NCBI GenBank assembly: GCA_023146255.1
Contig: JAGLCJ010000004.1
Span: 62,001-126,000 of the forward strand
DNA from: Alcanivoracaceae bacterium
GTDB lineage: Bacteria > Pseudomonadota > Gammaproteobacteria > Pseudomonadales > Alcanivoracaceae
DNA: 64,000 nucleotides
Direction: 5' to 3'
The first letter of the stretch is position 1. Each line of letters opens with the position of its first letter. Shown piece by piece: positions 18,655 through 27,955 of this stretch. The translations under genes and the position numbers were made by a program. The notes beneath the pieces are model-generated. The model did no database searches, was not told the origin of the DNA, and was given only the letters and a program-made list of their open reading frames with translations.

Positions 18655-21074
18655 CCTGCGGCCACGCGGCGGCCCACCAGGCCGCCAAGCAGAGCCACAC
18701 CAGCGCCGGTCAGCAGCGGCAGGCATTGCCACCAGGACCAGAGCAGCTGACCGTTGAACAACAGGATCCCGAGCGGTGCCATGGCCGCCAGCACGATCAG
18801 CGTCGCACCAACGGCTGCACCCAGTCCGAGTGCAACAAACTCCAGCCAGTTGACCTTGCGCAGTAGTGCCTGTCTTGCGCCGAGCGCACGCAACAGGCTC
18901 TGATCGGCGCGACGCTGGTCGGCCGTGGCCAGTAGCGCCGCCACCAGCACCAGCAAGGCGGCGCTGACCAGCAAGCCGGCCAGTACTGCGGTGGCCTGAC
19001 TGGCCTGGGTGACAATGCCCTGGGCCCGCTCAAGAATCGCATTCACATCCAGCAAGGTGATATGCGGCAGTGCCGCCATCAGCTCGGCGACCCGGCGGCC
19101 ATCACCTTCCGGTAGCCAGAAGCTGGTCAGCCAGGTGGCGTCCTGCTCGACAAAGGCGCCGGGCGAGAACATGAAATAGAAGTTCGGCGCAAAACTTTCC
19201 CAGTCTACTTCGCGAATACTGGTAACGGTGGCGTGCAGTTCACTGCGACTGGTGACGAAGGTCAAGCGATCACCGGTTTTCAGGCCGAGGCTATCCGCCA
19301 ACTCGGCTTCCACAGAGACTTCGCCGCGGCGTTTGCCATGCCACTCTCCGTCGCGCACCAGATTGCTTTCCGGCAGCCGGCTTTCTTCGGTCAGGGCAAG
19401 GTCACGGTTCAGAGCCCGCTCAGCGCGATCATTTTCCTTGGTCACCGCCTCGCGCACGGGTACATCATTGATCAGGGTCAGGCGGCCGCGAACGATCGGA
19501 TAGAGCGGGTTGGCAATGGCGCCATGCCGTTGTTGCCATTCCTGCAACACCGGCTGGTCTTCAGCAAACAGGTTGAGAATGAAGTGGTTCGGTGCATTGG
19601 CGGGTAACTTGCGTTGCCACTCACTGAGCAGTCCGGTGCCGCTCTGGCCGGCCAGCGCCAGAATCGCCATCGCCAGTGTTAGTGCAGCCATTAACGGCAA
19701 CGTGGTGGTGCGTCGCCGGCTCAGTCGGCGCACGGCAATGCGACTGGCCACCGACCAGCGCTGGCTGCGTTTATCCAGCGCCACCAGCAATGGCCAGATC
19801 AGTGCTGGCAGCAGCACGCCCAGTGAGGCCAGCAACAGCAACACCAGTAACAGATCCTGTATTGAGCCGGTAAGAATGGCGGCAATCGCCATCGGCCCGA
19901 TTAGCGCGGCCGCGAGCTCGATGCCACTGCGACGCAGCGACTGATCGCTCTGCCGGTTCAGTACCTGCAGGGCCGGCACCGCAGCAAGGGCGCTCATCCG
20001 TGGCAGGGCAAAGGCGGCAAACAGGGTCAGCGGGCCGAGCGCCACCAGCAGCCATTCGCTGGTGCCAGCGGCGAGCGCGCCTTCCCAGCCCAGCGCGTTA
20101 CGTGCACTGACGGCGATCAGCCCGCCACAACCGATACCGATCAGCACCACCGGCAGCACCGCCAGTAGTTCATGGCCAAGCAACCGGCGGATAATGGTTT
20201 GCCTTGATGCACCGAAGGTGCGTAGCAACGCAGCCATAGTGGCACGTCGCGCCACTCGCAACCCGGTAGTGAGATAAATTGCCGCGCCACACAGTACGGT
20301 GATCAACATCACGCCGAGGCTGACCCAGAGTGTCAGTTGTTTGAGCGGGCCCATCGAGCGATTCAGGGTGTCGTCGACGTTTTCGATTTCCTGGTCCGGA
20401 CGCAGCGTCGGCGTTAGCTGCTCGCTGATCGTGTCCGGATTGTCGGTGAGCATGGCGACGTCGTAACCATAGCGGGAGCCGGGGGCAAGAATGCCGGTGC
20501 TGTCGAGGTCGGCGCGGCTCATCAATACGCGCGGGTTCATGCTGTAAAAACCGCCTCCCTGATCCGGTTCTCGCACCAGCATGGCGCTGATCCTGAGACT
20601 GGTCTGGCCCAGAGGCAGGGCGTCACCGACCTGCAGGCCGAGGCGATCGAGAAGCTGGTCCGCAACCCAGACCTCACCGGTTGCGGGACCGTGCTGGACC
20701 GAAGTTTGCGCGCCGCCGAAACGCTGATCGCTGAGTAATACTTCGCCGAGTAATGGCCAGTACTGGTCCACCGCCTTGACGCTGACCAGAAGCACCTGCT
20801 CGTTATGCACCACCACGCTCTGGAACTTGATCAGTTCACTGTGTCGCAGAGTCGAAAAAATTTCCCGTTGTGCAGATTCCGGGGCACGGCTGCTGTCGAG
20901 AACCAGATGGCCGCCAAGCATTTCCGCGCCACGGGCACTGAAGCGTGCATCCAGTTCGGCGCGCAGCAGCACTACGCTGGTCAGGGCCAGCGATGCCACC
21001 AGTAACGCCAGTGCCAGAATGCGGAAGGCACTATCGCGCCAGGGCCGAAGCAGCAGCCGGGACAGTTCAGTCAT
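18636..21074 (-). CDS. ybbP: ABC transporter permease, YbbP-like with FtsX domains
   Basis: This 812-residue permease has an N-terminal membrane segment followed by a MacB-like periplasmic domain (about residues 45-240). A central block of membrane segments includes an FtsX domain (about 250-480). A second periplasmic region (about 490-690) and a C-terminal FtsX-type membrane block complete it. This architecture matches YbbP, which works with the YbbA ATPase and is encoded next to tesA. The ATG at 21074 overlaps the ybbA stop by 8 nt. The longer frame to 21134 is inside ybbA and is rejected. Confidence 0.9.
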   Translation of the reverse strand: MTELSRLLLRPWRDSAFRILALALLVASLALTSVVLLRAELDARFSARGAEMLGGHLVLDSSRAPESAQREIFSTLRHSELIKFQSVVVHNEQVLLVSVKAVDQYWPLLGEVLLSDQRFGGAQTSVQHGPATGEVWVADQLLDRLGLQVGDALPLGQTSLRISAMLVREPDQGGGFYSMNPRVLMSRADLDSTGILAPGSRYGYDVAMLTDNPDTISEQLTPTLRPDQEIENVDDTLNRSMGPLKQLTLWVSLGVMLITVLCGAAIYLTTGLRVARRATMAALLRTFGASRQTIIRRLLGHELLAVLPVVLIGIGCGGLIAVSARNALGWEGALAAGTSEWLLVALGPLTLFAAFALPRMSALAAVPALQVLNRQSDQSLRRSGIELAAALIGPMAIAAILTGSIQDLLLVLLLLASLGVLLPALIWPLLVALDKRSQRWSVASRIAVRRLSRRRTTTLPLMAALTLAMAILALAGQSGTGLLSEWQRKLPANAPNHFILNLFAEDQPVLQEWQQRHGAIANPLYPIVRGRLTLINDVPVREAVTKENDRAERALNRDLALTEESRLPESNLVRDGEWHGKRRGEVSVEAELADSLGLKTGDRLTFVTSRSELHATVTSIREVDWESFAPNFYFMFSPGAFVEQDATWLTSFWLPEGDGRRVAELMAALPHITLLDVNAILERAQGIVTQASQATAVLAGLLVSAALLVLVAALLATADQRRADQSLLRALGARQALLRKVNWLEFVALGLGAAVGATLIVLAAMAPLGILLFNGQLLWSWWQCLPLLTGAGVALLGGLVGRRVAAGYRPAV

Positions 21075-21741
21075 GCAAACGACCCGCCTCAAGGCGCAGC
21101 TGACGATCACAGCGTGCTGCCAGTGCCGGATCATGGGTGACCAGCACCAGCGCGGTGCCGGCGGCGCGATTCATGTCGAACAGCAGGTCGGCAATATGCT
21201 CGCCGTTGGCGTGATCCAGACTGCCGGTGGGTTCATCGGCAAACAGCAGCTTCGGTTGCACCACGAAAGCGCGAGCCAATGCCACCCTTTGCTGCTCGCC
21301 GCCGGACAGCTGACCGGGGAAGTGGCCAAGCCGGGCGCCAAGCCCGACCTTGCCAAGCCACTCGCGGGCGGCTGGCTCGGCATTGCGCTGGCCCTGTAGT
21401 TCAAGCGGCAGCATCACGTTTTCCAGTGCGGTCAGGTCCTGCACCAGATGGAACGACTGGAACACGAAGCCGCACAGGGCGCCGCGTCGGGCGGCGCGCT
21501 GGTCCTCATCAAGGGAGCTGAAGGCGCTGTCCTGCAGCAAAATCTCACCACTACTGGGCACATCAAGTCCCGCCAGCAGGCCGAGCAGGGTAGACTTGCC
21601 GCTGCCGGAGGGCCCGGTGATGGCAACGCTTTCGCCCGCCTTCACGTTAACTGTGGCAGCCTCCAGCAAGGTCAGGGTGCCTTCCGGCCCGGACACGGTC
21701 TTGCCCACTGAACGGGCGCTGAGAATAGGGGAATCCTGCAT
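21067..21741 (-). CDS. ybbA: ABC transporter ATP-binding protein YbbA
   Basis: This 224-residue ATPase has Walker A (GPSGSGKSTLL, about residues 41-51), the signature LSGGEQQRVALARA, Walker B (LLFADEPT), the D-loop Ser-Leu-Asp and the H-loop THD. It belongs to the LolD/MacB-type group that energises FtsX-fold permeases. It is divergent from tesA, as in Escherichia coli. The chosen ATG (21741-21739) shares two bases with the tesA ATG. A start at 21798 would lie within tesA. Confidence 0.93.
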   Translation of the reverse strand: MQDSPILSARSVGKTVSGPEGTLTLLEAATVNVKAGESVAITGPSGSGKSTLLGLLAGLDVPSSGEILLQDSAFSSLDEDQRAARRGALCGFVFQSFHLVQDLTALENVMLPLELQGQRNAEPAAREWLGKVGLGARLGHFPGQLSGGEQQRVALARAFVVQPKLLFADEPTGSLDHANGEHIADLLFDMNRAAGTALVLVTHDPALAARCDRQLRLEAGRLHD

Positions 21742-22351
21742 GCGAAGTCTTCTTGTTGCCGTCGGATTGTGGTGGGCCGGCAGCTGCTGCGCCGCCACCG
21801 TGCTGATTGTCGGTGACAGTATCAGTGCCGCTTACGGCATTGACAAGGAACAGGGCTGGGTGGCCCTGTTTGAGCGCCAATACCTCGGCCAGTGTCCGGG
21901 TCTGGCGGTGAACAATGCGTCAGTCAGCGGCGAAACCAGCGCCGGTGGTGCGGCACGTTTGCCGACGCTGCTACGCGAAGTGCAGCCGGATATTGTTGTC
22001 ATCGAACTGGGTGGTAACGATGGCTTGCGCGGTCTGTCACCGCAGGCGATGGAAAACAATCTGCGCCGCATGGTGACGCTGTCACGCGAAGCTGGCGCAG
22101 CGCCATTGTTGTTCGGCATGTATCTGCCGCCAAACTACGGCGAAAGCTACCGGCGCCTTTTCGAGAATGCATTCGAACGGGTGGCTAACTCTGAGGATGT
22201 GCCCTTGCTGCCGTTCTTTCTCGACGGTGTCGGCGCGGTGGATGGCATGATGCTGGATGACGGTATTCATCCGAATGCGGCGGCACAGCCGCGTCTGCTC
22301 GACAACGCCCGGTTACTTCTCGAGCCGGCCCTGAAGAAGGCATGTCAGTGA
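21740..22351 (+). CDS. tesA: Acyl-CoA thioesterase I / lysophospholipase L1 / arylesterase TesA
   Basis: This 203-residue SGNH-hydrolase has a short signal peptide ending near CCAAT. It has block I GDSISAAYG with catalytic Ser27, block III GGNDGL and the catalytic DGIHPN block near the C-terminus. The family cleaves acyl-CoA, lysophospholipids and aryl esters in the periplasm. AGGGGAAT precedes the ATG. The stop overlaps the DUF924 gene by 10 nt. The start codon overlaps that of divergent ybbA (CATG). Confidence 0.95.
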   Translation: MRSLLVAVGLWWAGSCCAATVLIVGDSISAAYGIDKEQGWVALFERQYLGQCPGLAVNNASVSGETSAGGAARLPTLLREVQPDIVVIELGGNDGLRGLSPQAMENNLRRMVTLSREAGAAPLLFGMYLPPNYGESYRRLFENAFERVANSEDVPLLPFFLDGVGAVDGMMLDDGIHPNAAAQPRLLDNARLLLEPALKKACQ

Positions 22352-22971
22352 TGTTCAGTGACGGGCAACAAGCACTCTGGCAGCGGGTTCTCGATTTCTG
22401 GTTTGCCGATGGTCTCGAGCGCGGTTGGCCGTCGCAAAACATGAGCGGGCTCTGGTTTCGTGCCGACCGCTCGGTGGATCAGGGTATTGAGGAGCAGTTC
22501 GGCCATCTGGTCGAGGCGGCGCTGTACAGTGAGCTGGTGGATTGGGAGGCAAGGCCGGAGTCACGTCTGGCGCTGATCCTGTTGCTGGATCAGTTTACCC
22601 GCAATATCTACCGCGGCAGTGGTCAGGCCTTTGCCGGCGACCATCGCGCAGTGACGCTGGTACTTGAAGGCCTGGCACGCGGTATGGACAGGGAGCTGCC
22701 GTCGGTCGGCCGGGTGTTTTTCCTGATGCCGCTGATGCATGCCGAAGACGAGGATCTGCAACAGCGCTCGGTGCAGGAGTTTGAGTCCCTGCAGGCACAG
22801 GCTCCGACAGAGCTCGCCGAAAAAATTGCCGGTAATGTGGTATTTGCTCGCGAGCATCGCGATATCGTGCTTCGCTTTGGCCGCTTTCCGCATCGCAATC
22901 GGGTGTTGGGGCGAGAGAGTACCGCAGCGGAGGAAGTCTTTCTCGAGACCGGGCCGCGCTACGGGCAGTAA
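22342..22971 (+). CDS. DUF924 family protein
   Basis: This 209-residue helical protein has the DUF924 features: VLDFWFADG at the start, LALILLLDQFTRNIYRG (about residues 77-93) and a tail with the pattern FGRFPHRNRVLGR. Family function is unknown, although a TPR-like fold is expected. It overlaps tesA by 10 nt and should be co-transcribed. A second ATG at 22351 (residue 4) is also possible. Confidence 0.92.
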   Translation: MSVMFSDGQQALWQRVLDFWFADGLERGWPSQNMSGLWFRADRSVDQGIEEQFGHLVEAALYSELVDWEARPESRLALILLLDQFTRNIYRGSGQAFAGDHRAVTLVLEGLARGMDRELPSVGRVFFLMPLMHAEDEDLQQRSVQEFESLQAQAPTELAEKIAGNVVFAREHRDIVLRFGRFPHRNRVLGRESTAAEEVFLETGPRYGQ

Positions 22972-22980
22972 GCACGACGG

Positions 22981-23454
22981 TTAGCGATCCTTCTTGCGGC
23001 GGATATAAAGCGTCTTGTCGACCCGTGCCACCAGCTCTCCGGCTTCATCGTGGATTTCCACCGGCCACACAGGCAGGTATTTTTCGCCACTGGCAGTGTG
23101 CTGGCGGACGTCTTCGAGCATGGCATCGGTCAGCCGGAAGTGCGCCGTGACCTTGCCCTTGCCGGGCCGAATAAAATCGATATACGCGGCCTTGTCCCAG
23201 ACGATGTAATCGCGGCCGAGCCGGTTCATTAGCAACAGCATGAAAAACGGGTCGGTCATACTGTAAAGAGATCCGCCGAAGTGGGTGCCGACGTAGTTGG
23301 TGTTGTACCAGCGCAATGCCATGCTGACCCGGGCTTCGCTGAAGTCGTCGGCAATATATTCCACCCGTACAGCGGCACCGAGATACGGGGCGAATATCGC
23401 GAAGGCCCGACGCATGCCACGGGCGCCGGCAAACAGTCCCTTCACTACGCTCAT
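22981..23454 (-). CDS. DUF4442 hotdog-fold protein (thioesterase-like)
   Basis: This 157-residue protein has the DUF4442 pattern, including NYVGTHFGGSLYSMTDPFFM (about residues 51-70), a hotdog helix region. It is probably a hotdog-fold protein that may act on acyl-CoA or acyl-ACP. No activity can be assigned. The ATG at 23454 overlaps the stop of the DUF349 gene (ATGA), which favours it over the upstream ATG at 23478. Confidence 0.85.
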   Translation of the reverse strand: MSVVKGLFAGARGMRRAFAIFAPYLGAAVRVEYIADDFSEARVSMALRWYNTNYVGTHFGGSLYSMTDPFFMLLLMNRLGRDYIVWDKAAYIDFIRPGKGKVTAHFRLTDAMLEDVRQHTASGEKYLPVWPVEIHDEAGELVARVDKTLYIRRKKDR

Positions 23455-26003
23455 GCACGCGGCTCCAGCGTATTCCACGCGGTCAGCAGTCGTTGCCGTA
23501 TCGACTCACTCAGTCCCTGATCAAGTACACCAGACTCTTCCAGCAGGCTGCGGCAACGATCTGCCGGCGCCACGCTGGTGCTTTTCATCGCCTGGCTGAG
23601 TTGTTGCAGCTGCCATTGCATGCGTTGCTCGCGAGCAGTCTCCGGAGATTCCACGCCGGCACTGACCTCCATGGCCACCGCCAGCTGCTGCTGTTGTTCG
23701 TCCTCATCCCGGGTTGCCGTGCTGAGCAATCGTTGCTGCATGGCTGACCAGCGTTGCCATTGCGGCCAGCGTTGGCGTCGCTGGCGGCTGTCGCGGATAA
23801 GGTTGTCGCGTAGTTGCAGCAGTTTTTCTTCGCGACGCGGGCAGGGCATGGCAGCCACTTCTTCTGCCAGCTGGGCTAGCAGTTTCATGGCGTTATCATC
23901 GCCGGCATCACGCACTAATTGTTCCAGCTCAGCCAATTTGTCGCGTAGTTGCGCGGCTTCGGCGGCCGCTTGCTGACGCTGGGCAGTTTGTTGGTCCTGA
24001 CGCCGGGCAAACACCTGATCCGCCAGTTTGCGAAATCGCTTGTACAGTTTGCGCTGGGTATTGACTGGCACCCAGCCGGCCTGTTGCCAGCGCTTCTGCA
24101 GAGCCTTGATCTGTTCGGCTGCCTGCAGGCTGTCGTCACTGGATGCAACCGCCTCTGCCTCGGCTATCAGCGATTCCATCGTCGCGATATTGGTCGCCGC
24201 AGCCTGCTCAAGCAGCTCATCCAGTTGCTTGAGTAGCATCGAGAAATGCTTGCTGATGTCGCGGGCATCGGTAAAACGCACCGGCTGGTAGCGGCTCCAT
24301 TCCTGTGGCGCTGTGCGTCGCACCTCTGCGACGGCGCCCCAGTCTGCGTCACTGTTGCCTTGCAGCGCCTGAATATAGTGGCTGAGCTGATCACACAGAG
24401 CGATGCGCTTGTTCAGGTTCGCTGCACGCTCGCGGTCCAGCTCGGCAAAATGCTCACTGCAGGGAGCCCAGGCGGCATCAGCGGCAGCGCGAAAGCGATC
24501 CCATAATGCCTGGTCGCTTTGCTGGTCTGCGGACATCAGTTCGCGCCATTGATCCTGCAGCAGTTGAATGGCATCGGCCTTTTCTCGCGGCGGCAGTTGG
24601 CGATCGACCAGCTGCTCCATCTGCTCGCAGAGACTGGCTTTTTTCGGCTCTGCAGCAAAAGCATGCCAGTCACGCAACTCATCCAGCTGCGGTTTCAGCT
24701 TCTCGATCCGGGCCTGCTGCGGGGCACTGATTTGCTGCTCCAGCTGCTCAAGCTTGTGCCACAGGCGGTTGGCAAAACGCAGCTGACGCTGGCGCAGGGC
24801 GCTTTGCAGGGTATTCAGGGTGCGATCAATATCATCCTGTTTGCGCTTGCCGGCTTTGGTATCGCCCCGGGTTTCTGCCGGTTCCGCGGCGGTCGCTGCA
24901 ACGACATTGCGCAGGGCAGGTGGCCGCGGCAATGTGTCGGGCCAGTTTTCCACATGACCATGTTCGTCAGCACGGCGCCAGTGCTCGATCAGCTCCAGCC
25001 ACTGTTGCTCAAGCTGCTGGTAACGGGCCGCCAATGGCGCCTCGGCACTGACAATGTCGCCGGCTTCCTGCCAGCGTCGTTGCTGGCTGGCGAGCAGCGC
25101 GCTCAGGCTGTTGGCCGGCTGCCATTGTTCCGCATCGGCAAGGGCTTTCATTGACTCCTGAAGTGTGTCCGCGGCGGCAACAAGTTCAGACAGTGCTGCT
25201 TGCTGTTGCCTCTCCTGTTCGCACTGCTGTTGCCACTCATCAATTCGCTGCTGACATTGCCGGGTAACAGCGCTAGCACGTTGTCGCTGCTGTTGAGTTG
25301 CATTCTCCATGACCTCGCTCCAGCTCTGACTGAGCTGCTGCAGACGGGCAGCGTAGAGATTGTCAAAAGCACGCTGGCTGTGCGTCTGAAGGTGGCTAAT
25401 CAGCTCCTCGGCCCGCTGCTGCTGTTGCTGCTGCTGGTGTTGTTGCTGTTGCTGGTCCTTGAGTTGCTCGCGAGCCATTCTGACCACTTTTTTGTCGCGA
25501 CCTTCTTTGACCAATCGGCGCAGGTTATCGGCGTCGGTCAGTCTGGCAGCAACGGTAATTCTCAGCTCGGCATCGGCACCATCCAGTGCCAGCGCCATCA
25601 GAGTGGCTTGCTCATGGATGCGGCTGGCAGCGGCGAGGCGGGTGGCACTGTCAATGCCGTCGCGGGCAACGGCCGCCAGTACTGACTGGTTGTCGGTGAG
25701 ACCGATGACCCTGAGCCTGTTCTCTGTGGACAGGCCGGGCAGGGTGCCGGCAAGCAGCGCCTCTATCTGCAGACTGGCAACCTCACGTACGGCGGCATCA
25801 CTGTCACGCTGGATCACCTGGTCCAGCAGTTTCAGGTCGGTCAACCGCCGCACGGCGGCGGCGCGTACCGAAGCACTGGCATCGCCCCGGGCAAGGGTTG
25901 CCAAAGCCTCTGCGTCGGCGCTCGGGCTCAGGCCGGCAATGGCCTGTTCGCGGATATTTGCATTGGTGTGTTGCCAGCGGGGCTTGAAAAAACGACTGAA
26001 CAT
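23451..26003 (-). CDS. DUF349 domain-containing coiled-coil protein with polyglutamine tract
   Basis: This 850-residue, strongly helical protein has HEAT-like repeats in the first 170 residues. A glutamine run (about residues 186-200, encoded around 25415-25456) and several DUF349-type segments with the Trp/Phe/Arg pattern follow (for example RFRAAADAAW). Proteins of this type occur in Pseudomonas relatives, and their role is not established. It is followed by the DUF4442 gene with a 4-nt overlap. Coiled coils and the charged low-complexity segments suggest a scaffold. This is an inference. Confidence 0.88.
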   Translation of the reverse strand: MFSRFFKPRWQHTNANIREQAIAGLSPSADAEALATLARGDASASVRAAAVRRLTDLKLLDQVIQRDSDAAVREVASLQIEALLAGTLPGLSTENRLRVIGLTDNQSVLAAVARDGIDSATRLAAASRIHEQATLMALALDGADAELRITVAARLTDADNLRRLVKEGRDKKVVRMAREQLKDQQQQQHQQQQQQQRAEELISHLQTHSQRAFDNLYAARLQQLSQSWSEVMENATQQQRQRASAVTRQCQQRIDEWQQQCEQERQQQAALSELVAAADTLQESMKALADAEQWQPANSLSALLASQQRRWQEAGDIVSAEAPLAARYQQLEQQWLELIEHWRRADEHGHVENWPDTLPRPPALRNVVAATAAEPAETRGDTKAGKRKQDDIDRTLNTLQSALRQRQLRFANRLWHKLEQLEQQISAPQQARIEKLKPQLDELRDWHAFAAEPKKASLCEQMEQLVDRQLPPREKADAIQLLQDQWRELMSADQQSDQALWDRFRAAADAAWAPCSEHFAELDRERAANLNKRIALCDQLSHYIQALQGNSDADWGAVAEVRRTAPQEWSRYQPVRFTDARDISKHFSMLLKQLDELLEQAAATNIATMESLIAEAEAVASSDDSLQAAEQIKALQKRWQQAGWVPVNTQRKLYKRFRKLADQVFARRQDQQTAQRQQAAAEAAQLRDKLAELEQLVRDAGDDNAMKLLAQLAEEVAAMPCPRREEKLLQLRDNLIRDSRQRRQRWPQWQRWSAMQQRLLSTATRDEDEQQQQLAVAMEVSAGVESPETAREQRMQWQLQQLSQAMKSTSVAPADRCRSLLEESGVLDQGLSESIRQRLLTAWNTLEPRA

Positions 26004-26064
26004 AAGGTCCTCAAAAACGCATGGCGATGAAAATGAGCCTGATCATAACGGCGATAGTGACGAA

Positions 26065-27003
26065 TCAGTAGCGATGCTTTCCAGCCGCATCATGCAGCCA
26101 GCGTTGCCAGCCGGACTCCAGTGCGGCATATCCCCCTTGCCAGTGATGCTCGATCAATTCCCGGCTGGTGCCTTCATGGAGGTGTTCTGTTGTCAGCAGG
26201 CGATTGATCAGCTTGCGTCCCTCGCTGGAGTCCATCAGGTACCAGACCAGCGACCAGCTTGTCGCATAGGAGAGGTTGTCTGGACCATTGGCGGCATACC
26301 ACTGCTGGTGCGGTACGCTGATGACTCTTGCGAGTCGACCGGATTGTTCTGTGAAGCGGTGCCTGCGCAGGGCATCAAGCCAGTGACCATTCAGGGGAAT
26401 GTCGGCACTCAGACCATGGATTTGCAGCTGTTCGAAATACTCCGCCAACCCCTCGTTCAGCCAGGTCGGAATGTAGTGACTATTGCCGGCCGAGATGGCG
26501 TGGGAGCATTCATGGACAATCAGCTGGATCAGTGCCCGCTCATTGGGTATGGCCCAGGTGGTAATCTGGTTGCTGGAAGTACTGTAGAAGCCGGCGGCAT
26601 TTTCCAGAACCGGGGCTACTTTTTTCTGATAGGCGCGGAACTCTTTCTCTGTGCCATAGATGGTAATACGAAATTCACGGCCATCCGGATAATCGATATT
26701 CAGGGCCTGACGGTAAATGGCAAATATTTTCTTTGCCGCAACTGACAGGCGATCACGTAGCGGCACCGGGACCTGATAGTTAACGCCGGCTATGACAATG
26801 TCGAACGGCAGAACTTCGCTGTAGCGATCTGACAGGTTCTTGGCCGCCGCCTGTTCCGGCGGCTTGTCGCCAAAGTGAAGCTTGCCGCTGGCGTCTCGCC
26901 ACTGGTAGATCCCGCTGGCCGCCGAGTGGGCAGTCAGCAGCATCAGGAGCCCAGTCGTGATGCCAGCAAGGCGTCTTTTTCTGCCCACAGGTCTGCTACC
27001 CAT
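26065..27003 (-). CDS. Secreted DUF4124-plus-metallopeptidase-like protein (HExxH)
   Basis: This 312-residue product has a clear signal peptide: a basic start (RKRR) and then a hydrophobic core ending near HSAASG. A DUF4124-like segment follows (IYQWRDASGKLHFGDKPP). The second half contains a zinc-peptidase-like VHECSHA motif (His-Glu-x-x-His) and the downstream WLNEGLAEYFE, a gluzincin arrangement as in peptidase MA or DUF1570 proteins. Envelope location is expected. The start at 27003 gives the best signal peptide, although it overlaps the acyltransferase gene by 61 nt. A start at 26943 (TGATG with that stop) would lose the basic region. Confidence 0.8.
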   Translation of the reverse strand: MGSRPVGRKRRLAGITTGLLMLLTAHSAASGIYQWRDASGKLHFGDKPPEQAAAKNLSDRYSEVLPFDIVIAGVNYQVPVPLRDRLSVAAKKIFAIYRQALNIDYPDGREFRITIYGTEKEFRAYQKKVAPVLENAAGFYSTSSNQITTWAIPNERALIQLIVHECSHAISAGNSHYIPTWLNEGLAEYFEQLQIHGLSADIPLNGHWLDALRRHRFTEQSGRLARVISVPHQQWYAANGPDNLSYATSWSLVWYLMDSSEGRKLINRLLTTEHLHEGTSRELIEHHWQGGYAALESGWQRWLHDAAGKHRY

Positions 27004-27833
27004 TGTTGGAATTTTTGCCGAAAGACGGGATCGTTTTCGTAGTCGCCCTGTGATGCCCATGCCGGGATCTCATGCTGCTGGACAATGACTTGCACGTCCT
27101 TGATAGCGCCGCCAAGGAATGCGAGCAGGGTGCGTGGTGCGCCGCGCGGATAGATGATCGTGACATCCAGTAGCGTGCGCAGGTGCCCGGACATGGCGCC
27201 AAGGGTGAAGGCTGCACCTCCGGACTTGGGTTTCAGCAGGTAGCGATAGGGGGACTGTTGCTTGTCATGTTTGTCTTTGCTGAAGCGGGTGCCTTCGACG
27301 AAATTCATTACCGAGGTCGGGAACATGGCGAATTTTTCGCAGGCAGCGCGGGTGGTTTCCAGATCCTTGCCTTTCAGCTCCGGGTTTCGTTCCACTTCTT
27401 CACGGCTGTAGCGTTTCATGAACGGGAAGTCCAGCGCCCACCAGGCGTCACCAAGCAGGGGGACCTTGCGAAGTTCCTGCTTGAGAAAGAACTTCAACAT
27501 CGGCGTGCGGCGATTAAACAACCGCTGCAGAACCAGAATGTCCGCCCAGGACTGGTGATTGCTGATAACGAAGTACCACTGTTGCTTGCTCAGCTTGTCG
27601 ATCCCTTCCACCCGCCAGTGGACGCTGCTGAACAGGGCGATAATCAGGTTGTTCACACTGATCCAGAACTCGGCGATCCGCACCAGTCCATGGGACAGCG
27701 CCAGCTGGGCGCCATTGCTCTTGATCAACAGCTTCATCACCACCAGCAAGTACAGCGGGATCATGCAGAAGAAGGTGTTCAGGAACATGGCTGCCAGCGC
27801 CAGGCTGCCGCGAATCTTGTGAAACAGGTTCAT
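26943..27833 (-). CDS. PlsC-type acyltransferase, YihG-like
   Basis: This 296-residue membrane acyltransferase has the catalytic NHQSWAD motif (His-x4-Asp, about residues 91-97) and the FVEGTRFS block for phosphate binding. N-terminal hydrophobic segments anchor it in the inner membrane. It resembles YihG/YihG-like 1-acyl-glycerol-3-phosphate acyltransferases, which tune phospholipid composition. It is the first gene of the minus-strand group and overlaps the following peptidase gene. Confidence 0.9.
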   Translation of the reverse strand: MNLFHKIRGSLALAAMFLNTFFCMIPLYLLVVMKLLIKSNGAQLALSHGLVRIAEFWISVNNLIIALFSSVHWRVEGIDKLSKQQWYFVISNHQSWADILVLQRLFNRRTPMLKFFLKQELRKVPLLGDAWWALDFPFMKRYSREEVERNPELKGKDLETTRAACEKFAMFPTSVMNFVEGTRFSKDKHDKQQSPYRYLLKPKSGGAAFTLGAMSGHLRTLLDVTIIYPRGAPRTLLAFLGGAIKDVQVIVQQHEIPAWASQGDYENDPVFRQKFQQWVADLWAEKDALLASRLGS

Positions 27834-27955
27834 GGGATGGTTGTACTCCGCTGGTGAACATCCGGATCAATGATTTTGAGCATCCCTGTCATTGGTGTCC
27901 CTGACCGGGGCGACTAAGCTGCCGCCATTGTCTGTCATTTTTCGGAGAGCATACC

